Part shown: positions 6,616 through 17,226 of the stretch, piece by piece | How the letters are laid out: each line of letters begins with the position of its first letter | How positions within the stretch are numbered: position 1 is the first letter of the stretch | Assembly: GCF_024723735.1 (NCBI RefSeq) | Contig: NZ_JANQDU010000003.1 | Location: 248,001-312,000, forward strand | Length of the DNA: 64,000 nt | Source: Frigidibacter sp. ROC022 | GTDB lineage: Bacteria; Pseudomonadota; Alphaproteobacteria; Rhodobacterales; Rhodobacteraceae | Direction of reading: 5' to 3' | Notes under the pieces: generated by a model | Database searches by the model: none | The model's input: the letters and a program-made list of their open reading frames with translations, nothing else | Told to the model about the DNA's origin: nothing | Translations under genes and position numbers: made by a program

Positions 6616-7149
6616 GTGGACGTGGCGAGTTTCAGCGGAGAAGCCACCGTCAAGGTGGACGACAAGGGGCGGATCATCCTTCCGGCCTCTCTGCGTGCGC
6701 CGCTGGAAGGCCCGGACGGCAAGATCCCGACCGACAAGAAGCCCGCCCTGATCATCGTCTATGGCGGCGAACAGCAGAAACAGTTGCAGGTCTATACCGA
6801 GGCGTCGATCCAGGAGGTCCGGGCCAAGATCGAGCGGCTGCCGTCGTCGCCGCGCAGCCGGGTGCTGCGCTATCTCTACTTCTCGCGCACCTCGCGGGTC
6901 GAGGTCGACGGCGCCGGGCGGATGCTGATCGAGAAGAAGCTGCGCGAGAAGCTGCAGATCGAGAACGAGCTCTACGTCATCGGCCTGGGCAAGACCTTCG
7001 AACTGTGGCGCGCCGATGTGTTCGAGGAGCAGATGGCGCGCGACATGGAACTGGCCGAGGGGCTGGCCGAGGGTGTCGATCCGCTGGAAGAGCTGGACCG
7101 GGCGCTGGCCGAGCTGGACCGCAGCCCGCAGGCCGGGACGGCGGCATGA
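6616..7149 (+). CDS. mraZ: MraZ, transcriptional regulator of the dcw cluster
   Basis: 177-residue DNA-binding protein of two SpoVT/AbrB-like domains: [14 protein letters not shown] near residue 14 and [16 protein letters not shown] near residue 96. Family members bind G-rich direct repeats before their own gene and modulate the division operon. The start is GTG 6616; a second GTG at 6622 is possible. The C-terminus is acidic and Leu-rich beyond the fold. It is the first gene of the dcw cluster and overlaps rsmH by four bases. G-rich triplets recur every 10 bases just before and into the start (6598, 6608, 6618), a possible self-binding site. Confidence 0.95.
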   Translation: MDVASFSGEATVKVDDKGRIILPASLRAPLEGPDGKIPTDKKPALIIVYGGEQQKQLQVYTEASIQEVRAKIERLPSSPRSRVLRYLYFSRTSRVEVDGAGRMLIEKKLREKLQIENELYVIGLGKTFELWRADVFEEQMARDMELAEGLAEGVDPLEELDRALAELDRSPQAGTAA

Positions 7150-8156
7150 TGGCGGGGCCTGCGGCGATGCCCGCGCCCGCGCATATCTCGGTGCTGCTGG
7201 CGCCGCTGCTCAGGGCCGTGGCGCCGGTCTCCGGCACCTGGATCGACGCGACCTTCGGGGCCGGGGGCTATGCCCGCGGGCTGCTGGAGGCGGGGGCCGA
7301 GAGGGTGATCGGCATTGACCGCGATCCGCTGGCCTTCGAACTGGCCGAGAGCTGGGCTGCGCCGCTGGCCGACCGGCTGGTGCTGGTCGAGGACACCTTT
7401 TCCAACATGGACCGCCATGCCGAGGGCGTTGACGGGGTGGTGATGGACCTGGGCGTCTCGTCGATGCAGCTGGACCGGGCCGAGCGCGGATTCTCGTTCC
7501 AGAAGGACGGGCCGCTGGACATGCGGATGGGCCGCGACGGGCCGAGCGCCGCCGATCTGGTGGCCGGGGCGGACGAGGCGGAACTGGCCGACATCCTCTA
7601 TCTCTATGGCGAAGAGCGGGCCTCGCGCCGGATCGCCCGGGCGATCGTTGCCGAGCGGGCCAAGGCGCCGATCGAGACCACGCGGGCGCTGGCGCGGATC
7701 ATCGAGGGCTGCCTGCCAAGGCCGAAGCCGGGCCAGAGCCATCCGGCGACCCGCAGCTTCCAGGCGATCCGGATCGCGGTGAACGACGAGTTCGGCGAGC
7801 TGGTGGCCGGGCTGGAGGCCGCCGAGCGGGTGCTGCGGCCCGGCGGCAAGCTGGCGGTGGTCAGCTTTCATTCGCTGGAGGACCGGATCGTGAAGCGGTT
7901 CCTGGCCGAGCGCAGCAGCACCGGCGGCGGGGGCAGCCGCTATGCGCCCGAGGCCGCGGGCCGCGAGCCCGGGTTCAGGCTGCTCGGGCGGGCGACCGGG
8001 CCGGATGCGGCGGAAGAGGCGGCCAACCCGCGCAGCCGTTCGGCCCGGCTGCGGGTTGCCGAACGCAGCAAGGCCGGGGCGCAGCCGGTGGACCGTTCGG
8101 CCATCGGCCTGCCGCAGTTGCACGACAAGACCAGAAAACGGGGGCATCGGGCATGA
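7146..8156 (+). CDS. rsmH: 16S rRNA (cytosine(1402)-N4)-methyltransferase RsmH
   Basis: Transfers a methyl group from S-adenosylmethionine to N4 of C1402 in the ribosomal P site. The SAM pocket motif [17 protein letters not shown] is near residue 34, and the family signature [16 protein letters not shown] lies at about residues 237-252. Its 336 residues are slightly over family average because of a Gly/Arg-rich tail. The ATG at 7146 overlaps the mraZ stop (ATGA), with a second ATG immediately after. Formerly mraW; always second in dcw clusters. Confidence 0.97.
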   Translation: MMAGPAAMPAPAHISVLLAPLLRAVAPVSGTWIDATFGAGGYARGLLEAGAERVIGIDRDPLAFELAESWAAPLADRLVLVEDTFSNMDRHAEGVDGVVMDLGVSSMQLDRAERGFSFQKDGPLDMRMGRDGPSAADLVAGADEAELADILYLYGEERASRRIARAIVAERAKAPIETTRALARIIEGCLPRPKPGQSHPATRSFQAIRIAVNDEFGELVAGLEAAERVLRPGGKLAVVSFHSLEDRIVKRFLAERSSTGGGGSRYAPEAAGREPGFRLLGRATGPDAAEEAANPRSRSARLRVAERSKAGAQPVDRSAIGLPQLHDKTRKRGHRA

Positions 8157-8503
8157 GGACACTGTTCAAGGTGATGGTGGCGCTGGTGGTCATGGGGCTG
8201 GGCTTCTGGACCTATCAGCAGAACTACGCCACCCAGGACAGCCAGAAGGTGGTCGCGCAGCTGAACCGCGACATCGGCCGGTTGCAGGACGAGCGGGCGG
8301 TGCTGCGCGCCGAATGGGCCTATCTGAATCGGCCCGAGCGGCTGCGCGAGCTGGTCGATATCAACTATGAACGGCTGGGCCTGCTGCCGCTGGCCCCGAC
8401 CCAGTTCGGCCGGATCGACGAGATCGCGAGGCCGGTGCCGCCGGAACTGCCGATCACCGACCCGGTCGAGGTGACCGGCCGGATCGAGGAGGACCAGCAA
8501 TGA
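8153..8503 (+). CDS. ftsL: Cell division protein FtsL
   Basis: 116-residue bitopic septal protein: a very short cytoplasmic start, one membrane helix (about residues 5-21, [15 protein letters not shown]), then a periplasmic coiled coil (about 30-70) used to pair with FtsB and FtsQ and to switch on FtsWI. The sequence is poorly conserved in the family, so the call rests on length, topology and its fixed place between rsmH and ftsI. It overlaps both neighbours by four bases, so its level is likely tied to theirs by translational coupling. Confidence 0.9.
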   Translation: MRTLFKVMVALVVMGLGFWTYQQNYATQDSQKVVAQLNRDIGRLQDERAVLRAEWAYLNRPERLRELVDINYERLGLLPLAPTQFGRIDEIARPVPPELPITDPVEVTGRIEEDQQ

Positions 8504-10287
8504 TCCGCACGCCGCTGCGCCCGCTGGCGCGAATCCTGGAGGCCCGTGCCAAGGGCGGCAATCCCGATCTGATCGAGAAGGAGAACCTGCGCGCCCGGCA
8601 TGAGATCGTCCGCGACAAGGCCCGTTCCCGTGCCGAGGGCCGGCTGCTGATGCTGGGCCTGTTCTTCGTTGCCGCCTTCGGCGCCATCGCGGTCCGGATG
8701 GGCCATATCGCCGCCGCCGAACCGCGCGAGCCGGTGGCCGCCGCGACCGATTCCATTCAGGCGCAGCGGGCCGATATCCTGGACCGCAACGGCCGCATCC
8801 TGGCGACCAATCTGCAGACCTATTCGCTCTATGCCCAGCCGCCGCTGATGGTGGACCCGGCCCATGCCGCCGAGGAGCTGACGAAGATCTTCCCCGACCT
8901 CGACGGCAAGCGCCTGCTGGCCGACCTGACGGGGCCGCGCAAGTTCTTGTGGATCAAGAAGAAACTCAGTCCCGAGCAGATGCAGAAAGTGCATGACATC
9001 GGCGAGCCGGGGCTGCTGTTCGGCCCGCGCGAGATGCGGCTTTACCCGAACGGCCGGCTGGCGGCGCATGTGCTGGGCGGCACCACATTCGGCGTCGAGG
9101 GCGTGCATTCGGCCGAGGTGATCGGCACCGCGGGGGTGGAGCGGGCGTTTGACGCCTTCCTGCGCGATCCGGCGAACGAGGGCCGGCCGCTGGAACTGTC
9201 GCTGGACCTCACGGTGCAGGCGGCGGCGCGCGAGGTGCTTTACGGCGGCATGAAGCTGATGAATGCCAAGGGCGCGGCCGCGGTCCTGATGGACATCCAC
9301 ACCGGCGAGGTGCTCTCGATGATCTCGCTGCCCGACTTCGATCCGAACAACCGCCCCGGTCCGCCGGTCAAGGGTCTGCCCTCGGACAGCCCGATCTTCA
9401 ACCGCGCGGTGCAGGGGGTCTATGAACTGGGTTCGACCTTCAAGGTCTTCGCCGTGGCGCAGGCGCTGGACCTGGGGCTGGTCTCGCCCTCGACCATCAT
9501 CCAGACCAAGAGCCCGCTTGTCTGGGGCAAGTACAGGATCCGCGACTTCCACGACTACGGCAACCAGATGAGCGTGACCGACGTGATCGTGCAGTCCTCG
9601 AACATCGGCACCGCGCGGATCGCGCTGCAGATCGGCGGCGCGCGGCAAAAGGCGTTCCTGGCGAGCCTGGGCCTGCTGGACCCCTCTCCGGTGGAACTGG
9701 CCGAGGCGCCCTATGTCCGGCCGCTCTATCCGAAGAAGTGGAAGGAAATCTCGACCATGACGATTTCCTATGGTCACGGCCTGTCCGACAGCCCGCTGCA
9801 CCTGGCGGCGGCCTATGCAACCATCCTGGGCGACGGCACCCTGGTGAAGCCGACGCTGCTGAAGCGGAAGTCGGTCGAAAAGGGGCCCCGGATTGTCTCG
9901 GAAAAGACTTCGGCCACGATGCGGTCGATGCTGCGCGAGGTGGTGACGCGGGGCACGGCGAGTTTCGGCGATGTGCCGGGCTATGCGGTGGGCGGCAAGA
10001 CCGGCACTGCCGACAAGCCCAAGGAGAACGGCGGCGGCTATTACGATGACCGGGTGGTGGCCACCTTCGCCAGCGTTTTCCCGGTGAACGATCCGCGCTA
10101 TGTCCTGGTCGTGACGCTGGACGAGCCCTCGACCTATATCGCCGGCGAGACCCGGCGCACCGCGGGCTGGACGGCGGTGCCGGTCGCGGCCGAGATGATC
10201 CGCCGGATTGCGCCGCTGCTGGGACTTCGGCCCGAGATTGAACCCGGGAGCGAACTCAGGTTAACAGAGGCATCGGTCAAGGACTGA
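8500..10287 (+). CDS. ftsI: Penicillin-binding protein 3 / FtsI, septal transpeptidase
   Basis: Cross-links new peptidoglycan at the septum, working with the polymerase FtsW. Features: cytoplasmic N-terminus of about 47 residues, one membrane helix (about 48-66), a dimerisation domain, then the transpeptidase with catalytic Ser312 in STFK (312-315), SSN at 366-368 and KTGT at 500-503. All three penicillin-binding motifs are intact. The 595-residue length is normal. Its start overlaps the ftsL stop, and murE follows after 13 bases. Confidence 0.97.
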   Translation: MIRTPLRPLARILEARAKGGNPDLIEKENLRARHEIVRDKARSRAEGRLLMLGLFFVAAFGAIAVRMGHIAAAEPREPVAAATDSIQAQRADILDRNGRILATNLQTYSLYAQPPLMVDPAHAAEELTKIFPDLDGKRLLADLTGPRKFLWIKKKLSPEQMQKVHDIGEPGLLFGPREMRLYPNGRLAAHVLGGTTFGVEGVHSAEVIGTAGVERAFDAFLRDPANEGRPLELSLDLTVQAAAREVLYGGMKLMNAKGAAAVLMDIHTGEVLSMISLPDFDPNNRPGPPVKGLPSDSPIFNRAVQGVYELGSTFKVFAVAQALDLGLVSPSTIIQTKSPLVWGKYRIRDFHDYGNQMSVTDVIVQSSNIGTARIALQIGGARQKAFLASLGLLDPSPVELAEAPYVRPLYPKKWKEISTMTISYGHGLSDSPLHLAAAYATILGDGTLVKPTLLKRKSVEKGPRIVSEKTSATMRSMLREVVTRGTASFGDVPGYAVGGKTGTADKPKENGGGYYDDRVVATFASVFPVNDPRYVLVVTLDEPSTYIAGETRRTAGWTAVPVAAEMIRRIAPLLGLRPEIEPGSELRLTEASVKD

Positions 10288-10300
10288 AGGACGACCAGAG

Positions 10301-11791
10301 ATGGCGCGGGCGCCCGGAGAGACCACATTATCGCGGCTGGGGCTGACGGCCCTGGGCGGACGGGATGCCCGGATCACCGGACTCGCGGTGGACAGCCGTC
10401 AGGTGGCGCCGGGCAATCTCTTTGCCGCGCTGCCCGGCACACAGGTGCATGGGGCGACCTTCCTGCCGGCGGCGCTGGCGGCGGGGGCGAGCGCGGTGCT
10501 GACCGACCGCGAGGGCGCCGATCTGGCGCGCGAGGCCCTGGCCAAGGCGAATGTGGCGGTGGTGCTCTGCGAGGACCCGCGCCAGGCGCTGGCCTATGCG
10601 GCGGCGCTGTTCTTCGGCGCCCAGCCCGAATGCGTGGTGGCGGTGACGGGGACCGCGGGCAAGACCTCGGTGGCGACCTTCACGCGGCAGATCTGGCAGG
10701 TGCTGGGATTGCCGGCGGTGAACCTGGGCACCATGGGGGTGATCGGCGACTTTCAGGCCAAGCTGGCCCATACCACGCCCGAGCCGGTGACGCTGCACCG
10801 GCTGCTGGCGCAGATGACCGGGGCCGGGATCAGCCATGCGGCGATGGAGGCCTCGTCGCACGGGCTGGACCAGCGGCGGCTGGACGGGGTGGCGCTGACG
10901 GCGGCGGCCTTTACCAATTTCAGCCAGGACCACCTGGATTACCACGCTGATTTCGATGAATATTTCGCCGCCAAGGCGGGGCTGTTCGCCCGCGTGCTGC
11001 CGGAGGACGGGATCGCGATCATCAATATCGACGATGCCCGCGGCGAGGAGATGGCGCATATCGCGCGGGGCCGTGGCCAGGACGTGGTGACGGTGGGCCG
11101 CTCGCCCAAGGCGGCGCTGCGGATCATCGCGCAGCGCTATGACGCCAAGGGACAGGACCTGCGGTTCACCTGGAACGGGCTGGCGCAGACCGCGCGGCTG
11201 CCGCTGATCGGTGGCTTCCAGGCCGAGAACGTGCTCTCGGCGGCGGCGCTGGCGGTGGCCTCGGGCTGCGATCCTTCGGATGTCTTCGCGGCGCTGCCGG
11301 AACTGACGACGGTGCCGGGGCGGATGCAGCTGGTCGCGACGCGCGAGAACGGTGCCACGGTCTTTGTCGATTACTCGCACAAGCCGGGGGCGCTGATCTC
11401 GGCCCTGCGGTCGCTGCGGCCGCATGTGCTGGGCCGGATCGTGGTGGTCTTCGGCGCCGGCGGCGACCGCGACCGGGGCAAGCGGCCGCTGATGGGCAAG
11501 GCGGCGGCCGAGAATGCCGATGTAGTGATCGTGACCGACGACAATCCGCGCAGCGAGGACCCGGCCAGCATCCGGGCGGCGGTGATGGCGGGCTGTCCCG
11601 AGGCGAACGAGGTCGGCGACCGGGCCGAGGCGATCCTGCGCGGGGTCGATGCGCTGGAGCCGGGCGACACGCTGCTGATCGCCGGCAAGGGGCACGAGAC
11701 CGGGCAGATCGTCGGCGACGCGACCTATCCTTTCGACGATGCCGAACAGGCCAGTGTCGCGGTGGCGGCGCTGGACGGGAGGGTCGCGTGA
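10301..11791 (+). CDS. murE: UDP-MurNAc-L-Ala-D-Glu:meso-diaminopimelate ligase MurE
   Basis: Adds the third stem-peptide residue to UDP-MurNAc-dipeptide with ATP. Three Mur-ligase domains; the ATP loop GTAGKTS is near residues 117-123. The specificity motif DNPR (414-417) marks the meso-diaminopimelate type, as expected for a Gram-negative wall. The 496-residue length is normal. Its stop overlaps the murF GTG start (GTGA), so the two ligases are probably made in step. Confidence 0.97.
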   Translation: MARAPGETTLSRLGLTALGGRDARITGLAVDSRQVAPGNLFAALPGTQVHGATFLPAALAAGASAVLTDREGADLAREALAKANVAVVLCEDPRQALAYAAALFFGAQPECVVAVTGTAGKTSVATFTRQIWQVLGLPAVNLGTMGVIGDFQAKLAHTTPEPVTLHRLLAQMTGAGISHAAMEASSHGLDQRRLDGVALTAAAFTNFSQDHLDYHADFDEYFAAKAGLFARVLPEDGIAIINIDDARGEEMAHIARGRGQDVVTVGRSPKAALRIIAQRYDAKGQDLRFTWNGLAQTARLPLIGGFQAENVLSAAALAVASGCDPSDVFAALPELTTVPGRMQLVATRENGATVFVDYSHKPGALISALRSLRPHVLGRIVVVFGAGGDRDRGKRPLMGKAAAENADVVIVTDDNPRSEDPASIRAAVMAGCPEANEVGDRAEAILRGVDALEPGDTLLIAGKGHETGQIVGDATYPFDDAEQASVAVAALDGRVA

Positions 11792-13269
11792 GCCTCTGGA
11801 CCTCGGCCGAGGCGGCTGCGGCGACAGGGGGGCGGGCAACGGTTGACTGGCAGGCCGACGGCGTGTCGATCGACAGCCGGAGCCTGCAGCCGGGCGACCT
11901 GTTCGTCGCCCTGAAAGATGTGCGCGACGGGCATGACTTCGTTGCGCAGGCGCTGGCCAAGGGGGCGGCGGCGGCGATGGTCAGCCGGGTGCCCGAGGGC
12001 GTGGCGGCGGATGCGCCGCTCCTGATCGTGCCGGATGTCCTGGCCGGGCTGGCGGCTCTGGGCGCGGCGGGGCGGGACCGGTCGGGCGCGCGGGTGGTGG
12101 CGGTGACCGGCTCGGTCGGCAAGACCTCGACCAAGGAGATGCTGCGGGCGGTGCTGTCGGCGATGGGACGGGTCCATGCCGCCGAGGCGAGCTACAACAA
12201 CCACTGGGGGGTGCCGCTGACCCTGGCGCGGATGCCGCGCGACAGCGACTTCGCGGTGATCGAGATCGGCATGAACCATGCAGGAGAGATCGCGCCGCTG
12301 ACCGCGATGACCCGGCCGCATGTCGCCATGGTCACCAATGTCGCCGCGGTGCATCTGGAGTTCTTCGATTCGGTCGAGTCGATTGCCCGCGAGAAGGCCT
12401 CGATCTTCCGGGGGCTGGAGCCGGGCGGCACGGCGGTGATCAATGCCGACGATGCGACCTCCCCGATACTCGATGCCGAGGCCGGGGCGCAGGGCGCGCA
12501 GATCGTGCATTTCGGCACCGCGCCGGGCAGCGATGTGCGGGTCGTTCAGGTGACGCTGTCGCAGGACACGACGGTGGTCAGCGCCGAGGTGCAGGGCCAG
12601 ACGATCCTTTACAAGATCCGCTCTCCCGGCCGGCATTTCGCGCTGAACGCGGCGGGGGTGATCGCGGCGGCGCAGGCGTTGGGCGCCGATCCGGTGGTCG
12701 CGGCCTGCGACCTGGGGAATTGGGCACCGCCCAGCGGCCGCGGCACCCGCGAGACGGTGGTGCTGGACCTGGTCTATGACGAAGAGCGCTTCGCGCTGAT
12801 CGATGACGCCTTCAACGCCAATCCGGTCTCGATGGCGGCGGCGCTGGAGGTGCTGGCGGTCAGCCCGGTGCGCGACGGGATCGGCCGGGTCCGGCGGGGC
12901 CGCAGGATCGCGATCCTGGGCGACATGCTGGAACTCGGCCCCGAGGAGGTTCCGCTGCACGCCGCGATTGCCGACTCGCCCAGCCTGGCGGCGATCGACG
13001 TGGTGCATTGCGTCGGGCCGCTGATGCGGGCGTTGTGGCAGGCGCTGCCCGAGGGCAAGCGCGGCGAATGGCACGAGACCGCCGGGGCGATGTGCGCCCG
13101 CGTCCATGCCCTGGTCGATGCCGGGGATGTGGTGCTGGTCAAGGGATCGAAGGGCGTCAAGGTTTCGCGCGTCGTCGATGCCTTGCGCAAATTAGGGCAG
13201 GCGCGGCCCGATGACATGCGCGGTGACGGCCCGGAGGGGACACCGCGAACAGAAGGGGCGCAGGGCTGA
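11788..13269 (+). CDS. murF: UDP-MurNAc-tripeptide:D-Ala-D-Ala ligase MurF
   Basis: Completes the UDP-MurNAc-pentapeptide by adding D-Ala-D-Ala, which Ddl in this same cluster makes. The ATP loop [12 protein letters not shown] is near residue 110, followed by [14 protein letters not shown], a conserved MurF segment, and the central-domain [11 protein letters not shown] start at 11788 overlaps murE. The 493-residue length is a little above average because of a polar C-terminal tail. The mraY start overlaps its stop by one base (TGATG). Confidence 0.97.
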   Translation: MSLWTSAEAAAATGGRATVDWQADGVSIDSRSLQPGDLFVALKDVRDGHDFVAQALAKGAAAAMVSRVPEGVAADAPLLIVPDVLAGLAALGAAGRDRSGARVVAVTGSVGKTSTKEMLRAVLSAMGRVHAAEASYNNHWGVPLTLARMPRDSDFAVIEIGMNHAGEIAPLTAMTRPHVAMVTNVAAVHLEFFDSVESIAREKASIFRGLEPGGTAVINADDATSPILDAEAGAQGAQIVHFGTAPGSDVRVVQVTLSQDTTVVSAEVQGQTILYKIRSPGRHFALNAAGVIAAAQALGADPVVAACDLGNWAPPSGRGTRETVVLDLVYDEERFALIDDAFNANPVSMAAALEVLAVSPVRDGIGRVRRGRRIAILGDMLELGPEEVPLHAAIADSPSLAAIDVVHCVGPLMRALWQALPEGKRGEWHETAGAMCARVHALVDAGDVVLVKGSKGVKVSRVVDALRKLGQARPDDMRGDGPEGTPRTEGAQG

Positions 13270-14354
13270 TGCTGTACTGGCTGACCGAATATTCGGACGG
13301 GGGCGACTTCTTCAACCTGTTTCGCTACATTACCTTCCGATCCGGCGGGGCCTTCTTTACCGCGCTGGTGTTCGGCTTCATCTTCGGTCGGCCGCTGATC
13401 GATTTCCTGCGCCGCAAGCAGGGCCGCGGCCAGCCGATCCGCGAGGACGGGCCGGCCAGCCACCTGGAGACCAAGAAGGGCACCCCGACCATGGGCGGGC
13501 TGCTGATCCTCTCGGCGCTGATGGTGGCGACGCTGCTCTGGGCCCGGCTCGACAACGGCTATGTCTGGCTGGTGCTCTTCGTGACCCTGGCCTTCGGGCT
13601 GATCGGTTTCACCGACGATCTGGCCAAGGTGAAGAAATACAACACCAAGGGCGTGCCGGGCCGGTTGCGGATGGTGCTGGGCATCATGATCGCGGCGGTG
13701 GCCAGCTACTGGGCCGCGGCCATGCACCCGACCGAGTTGAGCAACATGCTGGCCTTTCCGGTGTTCAAGGCGACGCTGTGGGACCTGGGCTGGGGCTTCA
13801 TCGTCTTCGGCGTGGTGGTGATCGTCGGGGCCGCCAATTCGGTCAACATGACCGACGGGCTGGACGGGCTGGCAATCATGCCGGTGATGATCGCCTCGGC
13901 GACGCTGGGCGTCATCGCCTATGCGGTCGGACGGGTCGATTTCTCGGAATATCTCGATGTGCATTACGTGCCCGGGACCGGCGAGATACTGGTCTTCTGC
14001 TCGGCGCTGATCGGCGGCGGGCTGGGGTTCCTGTGGTATAATGCGCCGCCGGCGGCGGTGTTCATGGGCGATACCGGCTCGCTGGCTCTGGGCGGTGCCC
14101 TGGGCGCGATCGCGGTGGCGACCAAGCACGAGATCGTGCTGGCGATCGTCGGCGGGCTCTTCGTGGTCGAGACGCTGAGCGTCATCATCCAGGTGCTCTA
14201 TTTCAAGCGCACCGGCAGGCGGGTGTTCCTGATGGCGCCGATCCACCACCATTTCGAGAAGAAGGGCTGGGGCGAGAGCCAGATCGTGATCCGGTTCTGG
14301 ATCATCTCGCTGGTGCTGGCGCTGATCGGGCTGGCGACGCTGAAACTGAGATAG
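13269..14354 (+). CDS. mraY: Phospho-MurNAc-pentapeptide transferase MraY
   Basis: Integral membrane enzyme that moves phospho-MurNAc-pentapeptide onto undecaprenyl phosphate, making lipid I. About ten membrane helices in 361 residues. The catalytic aspartates sit in [11 protein letters not shown] (about 116) and [10 protein letters not shown] (about 197); the cytoplasmic HHHFEKKGW loop near residue 325 is also conserved. It is the membrane step between MurF and MurG. Confidence 0.97.
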   Translation: MLYWLTEYSDGGDFFNLFRYITFRSGGAFFTALVFGFIFGRPLIDFLRRKQGRGQPIREDGPASHLETKKGTPTMGGLLILSALMVATLLWARLDNGYVWLVLFVTLAFGLIGFTDDLAKVKKYNTKGVPGRLRMVLGIMIAAVASYWAAAMHPTELSNMLAFPVFKATLWDLGWGFIVFGVVVIVGAANSVNMTDGLDGLAIMPVMIASATLGVIAYAVGRVDFSEYLDVHYVPGTGEILVFCSALIGGGLGFLWYNAPPAAVFMGDTGSLALGGALGAIAVATKHEIVLAIVGGLFVVETLSVIIQVLYFKRTGRRVFLMAPIHHHFEKKGWGESQIVIRFWIISLVLALIGLATLKLR

Positions 14355-14439
14355 GCCGCGGCGCGGGCGGATGTGGCCGGGGGCTCCCCTTGGCCGTCCT
14401 GCCGGTCCCGGCGCCGCCTGCCTGACCGGAAAGGCCGGC

Positions 14440-14982
14440 ATGACCCGACCCAGACACATCATCCTTTCGGGCTGTTCCGGCGGCGGCAAGTCGACGCTGC
14501 TGGCGGCGCTGGCGGCGCGCGGCCATGCCACGGTGCCCGAGCCGGGGCGGCGGCTGGTGCAGGCGGCGCTGGCCGGGCAGGGCGGGGTGCTGCCCTGGGA
14601 GGATGGTCCGGGCTTTGCCGCCGCCTGCATCGACCTGGCGGTGGCGGATCATGCGGCCGTCCGCGACCGCGGCGGGCCGGTGTTCTTCGACCGCTCGGGG
14701 CTGGACGCGGTGCTGTGGCTGCAGGCGCGGGGGCTGGCGCTGCCGGCCGCGGCCGGCGAGGTGCTGGCGCAGCGTTTCGAGCGGGTGTTCCTGGTGCCGC
14801 CCTGGCCCGAGCTGCGGGTGGAGGATGCCGAGCGGAAGGGCTCGATGGCCGAGGCGGAGGCGGAATACCATGCGCTTGCCGCGGGCTATCCGGCCCTGGG
14901 CCATCCGGTGACGCTGCTGCCCAAAGGGACGGTTGCAAAGCGGCCGGCGTTCCTGGCCGGGGCGCTGGATTGCCCGCTGTAG
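14440..14982 (+). CDS. Small AAA-type ATPase/kinase-like protein
   Basis: 180-residue nucleotide-binding protein with a clear Walker A motif, GCSGGGKST (residues 11-19), and a likely Walker B region VFFDRSGLD (near 85). It resembles the AAA_28-type group of uncharacterised P-loop proteins. I chose ATG 14440 because the P-loop then begins at a normal distance; the frame is open to ATG 14371. It lies between mraY and murD and is not part of the universal dcw set, so a role in cell-wall work is possible but unproven. Confidence 0.75.
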   Translation: MTRPRHIILSGCSGGGKSTLLAALAARGHATVPEPGRRLVQAALAGQGGVLPWEDGPGFAAACIDLAVADHAAVRDRGGPVFFDRSGLDAVLWLQARGLALPAAAGEVLAQRFERVFLVPPWPELRVEDAERKGSMAEAEAEYHALAAGYPALGHPVTLLPKGTVAKRPAFLAGALDCPL

Positions 14983-15053
14983 CGGCGCCGCGCAGGCTGG
15001 CCCTTGCCGCGGAATTGGCCTAGCTCTGATCGGGCAGTGGCGTCGGAGGGGCG

Positions 15054-16451
15054 ATGATACCGGTTCAGGGATTTGACGGGCAGAGCGTTCTGGTTCTGGG
15101 GCTGGGCCGTTCCGGCCTGGCGGCGGCCCGGGCGCTGGCGGCGGGCGGGGCCGAGCCGCTGTGCTGGGACGACAGCCCCGAGGGGCGGGCGGCCGCCGAG
15201 AACGCCGGCTTCGCGCTGCGTGATCCGCTGCGCGGCCCGGGGCTGGAGGGGATCGCGGCGCTGATCACCTCGCCCGGCATCCCGCATCTCTACCCCGCGC
15301 CGCATCCCGCCATCGCCGCCGCCTGGGAAGCCGGGGTGCCGGTGGACAACGACATCGGGCTGTTCTTCCGCTCGCTGGCGACGCAGGGCTGGGACGGGTT
15401 CGACGTGGCGCCGCGGGTCATCGCCGTGACCGGCTCGAACGGCAAATCGACCACGGCGGCGCTGATCCATCACCTGTTGACCGAGGCCGGGCGCGAAAGC
15501 CAGCTGGCCGGCAACATCGGCCGCGGGGTGCTGGACATCGACCCGCCGGGCGAGGCCGGCGTGGTGGTGCTGGAACTCAGCAGCTATCAGACCGACCTGG
15601 CCCGGGCGCTGACCCCGGATGTCGCGGTCTTCACCAATCTCTCGCCCGACCACCTGGACCGGCATGGCGGCATCGGCGGTTATTTCGCCGCCAAGCGCCG
15701 GCTCTTTGCCGAGGGCGGGCCGGACCGGGCGGTGATCGGGGTGGACGAGGCCGAGGGGCTCTATCTGGCCAATCAACTGGCCGAGGCGGCATCGGATGAC
15801 CGGGTGATCAAGGTCTCGGTCAGCCGGAAGCTGGGCGGTCCGGGCTGGCTGGTCTTTGCCCGCAAGGGGTTCCTGTCGGAATGGCGCAAGGGGCGGCAGG
15901 TGGCCTCGATCGACCTGCGTGCCGTCAAGGGGCTGCCGGGGGTGCACAACCATCAGAACGCCTGCGCCGCCTATGCGGCGGTGCGCGGGCTGGGGCTGGC
16001 GCCGAAGGAAATCGAGCAGGCGTTCCACAGCTTTCAGGGCCTGCCGCATCGCAGCCAGCTGATCCGCGAGCGCGGCGGCGTGGCCTGGGTGAACGATTCC
16101 AAGGCGACCAATGTGGACAGCGCCGGCAAGGCGCTGCAGGCGTTCCGGAATATCCGCTGGATCGCCGGCGGGCTGGGCAAGGAGGGCGGGATCGAGGCGC
16201 TGCGTCCGCATCTCGGCTCGGTGCGCAAGGCCTATCTGATCGGCCATTCGGCGCGCGACTTCGCGCTGCAGCTGGGCGACCTGCCGCAGGACATCTGCGA
16301 GACCATGGAACAGGCCGTGGCGCGGGCCGCGGCCGAGGCCGAGCCGGGGGATACGGTGCTGCTGGCCCCGGCGGCGGCGAGTTTCGACCAGTATCCGGAT
16401 TTCGAGAAGCGCGGCGAGGATTTCATCGCCCGGGTCATGGCGCTGCCGTAG
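15054..16451 (+). CDS. murD: UDP-MurNAc-L-Ala:D-Glu ligase MurD
   Basis: Adds D-glutamate, the second stem-peptide residue. Three-domain Mur ligase with an N-terminal Rossmann domain ([15 protein letters not shown] near residue 14), ATP loop GSNGKSTT near residue 125, SYQTDLA and [11 protein letters not shown] in the central domain, and [11 protein letters not shown] in the C-terminal domain. The 465-residue length is normal. It lies downstream of the small ATPase gene; a further 113 bp separates it from the flavodoxin gene. Confidence 0.97.
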   Translation: MIPVQGFDGQSVLVLGLGRSGLAAARALAAGGAEPLCWDDSPEGRAAAENAGFALRDPLRGPGLEGIAALITSPGIPHLYPAPHPAIAAAWEAGVPVDNDIGLFFRSLATQGWDGFDVAPRVIAVTGSNGKSTTAALIHHLLTEAGRESQLAGNIGRGVLDIDPPGEAGVVVLELSSYQTDLARALTPDVAVFTNLSPDHLDRHGGIGGYFAAKRRLFAEGGPDRAVIGVDEAEGLYLANQLAEAASDDRVIKVSVSRKLGGPGWLVFARKGFLSEWRKGRQVASIDLRAVKGLPGVHNHQNACAAYAAVRGLGLAPKEIEQAFHSFQGLPHRSQLIRERGGVAWVNDSKATNVDSAGKALQAFRNIRWIAGGLGKEGGIEALRPHLGSVRKAYLIGHSARDFALQLGDLPQDICETMEQAVARAAAEAEPGDTVLLAPAAASFDQYPDFEKRGEDFIARVMALP

Positions 16452-16564
16452 GGCGGCGCTGCGGGGAGGTCTCCTGCAGTTCCGCCCGGCCGGCGATTTG
16501 ATCCCGCGCAAGGCGGTCCCGGGATGGCTGCGGCAGGTTGGGGGCGTCTGAAAGGAGGCCCGCG

Positions 16565-17119
16565 ATGAAACTCTTGATCGCCTATGCCACTACCGACGGC
16601 CAGACCCGCAAGGTTGCCCGGCGGGCGATGGACCGGCTCTACGAGGCCGGCCATTCGGTGGAACTTCTGAACCTTGCCGATCCCGCGGGGGTCGAGTTGG
16701 GCCGGTTCGATGCCGCGATCCTGGCCGGGTCGATGCATATCGGCGGCTATCAGCGCGAGCTGACCGATTTCGTGACCGACCACAGCGCAGAGCTGAACCG
16801 GATGCCGACGCTGTTCCTGCCGGTCTCGCTGTCGGCGGCGGGGCACAACGTCTCGGACTGGGAAGGGCTTGGCGACCGGCTGAACCAGTTCATCGAGTCG
16901 ACGGGCTGGAAGCCGGGCCGGATCGAACATGTCGCCGGGGCGTTCCGGTTTTCGGCCTATGACGCCTTTCGCGGCTGGGCGATGCGCCGGATCGCGGCCG
17001 AGCGCGACCCGACGCTGAAACGGGGCGAGGACCGGGAATACACGGACTGGCCGGCGCTGGAGGCACTGGTGACGGACTGGGCCGCGGGGCTGAAGGCGAA
17101 GCAGGGCGCAACGGGTTGA
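16565..17119 (+). CDS. Flavodoxin-domain protein, HemG-like
   Basis: 184-residue soluble flavodoxin-fold protein. The N-terminal FMN loop region reads IAYATTDGQTRKVARR, and the C-terminal YTDWPALEALVTDWA closely follows the YTDW motif of HemG, the quinone-linked protoporphyrinogen oxidase of enterics. A strong ribosome site AAAGGAGG (16552-16559) fixes ATG 16565. The HemG reaction is an inference from family; many alphaproteobacteria use HemJ for this step. It sits in the dcw cluster between murD and ftsW, an unusual place, and faces a minus-strand gene. Confidence 0.8.
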   Translation: MKLLIAYATTDGQTRKVARRAMDRLYEAGHSVELLNLADPAGVELGRFDAAILAGSMHIGGYQRELTDFVTDHSAELNRMPTLFLPVSLSAAGHNVSDWEGLGDRLNQFIESTGWKPGRIEHVAGAFRFSAYDAFRGWAMRRIAAERDPTLKRGEDREYTDWPALEALVTDWAAGLKAKQGATG

Positions 17120-17125
17120 GGGCGT

Positions 17126-17150
17126 GGTGCGTGCAAGCACGCACCCTACG
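17126..17150. repeat. REP-like palindromic element A
   Basis: GGTGCGTGC-AA-GCACGCACC followed by CTACG: a 9-bp stem just after the flavodoxin stop codon. It shares its core with elements at 17194-17216 (inverted) and 30933-30956. It may act as a transcription stop or mRNA-stabilising hairpin between convergent genes. Confidence 0.55.
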
Positions 17151-17193
17151 TCGCCACAGGCCGGGGATATTGGACCCGCCCGCCGCTGCCGCC

Positions 17194-17216
17194 CTACAGG
17201 GTGCGTGCCTGCACGC
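17194..17216. repeat. REP-like palindromic element B (inverted to A)
   Basis: CTACAGGGTGCGTGC-CT-GCACGC, an inverted partner of element A about 45 bp away; the two together form a larger imperfect inverted repeat in the convergent gap before the YbjQ-like gene (stop 17227). Confidence 0.5.
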
Positions 17217-17226
17217 AGGATCGGGC

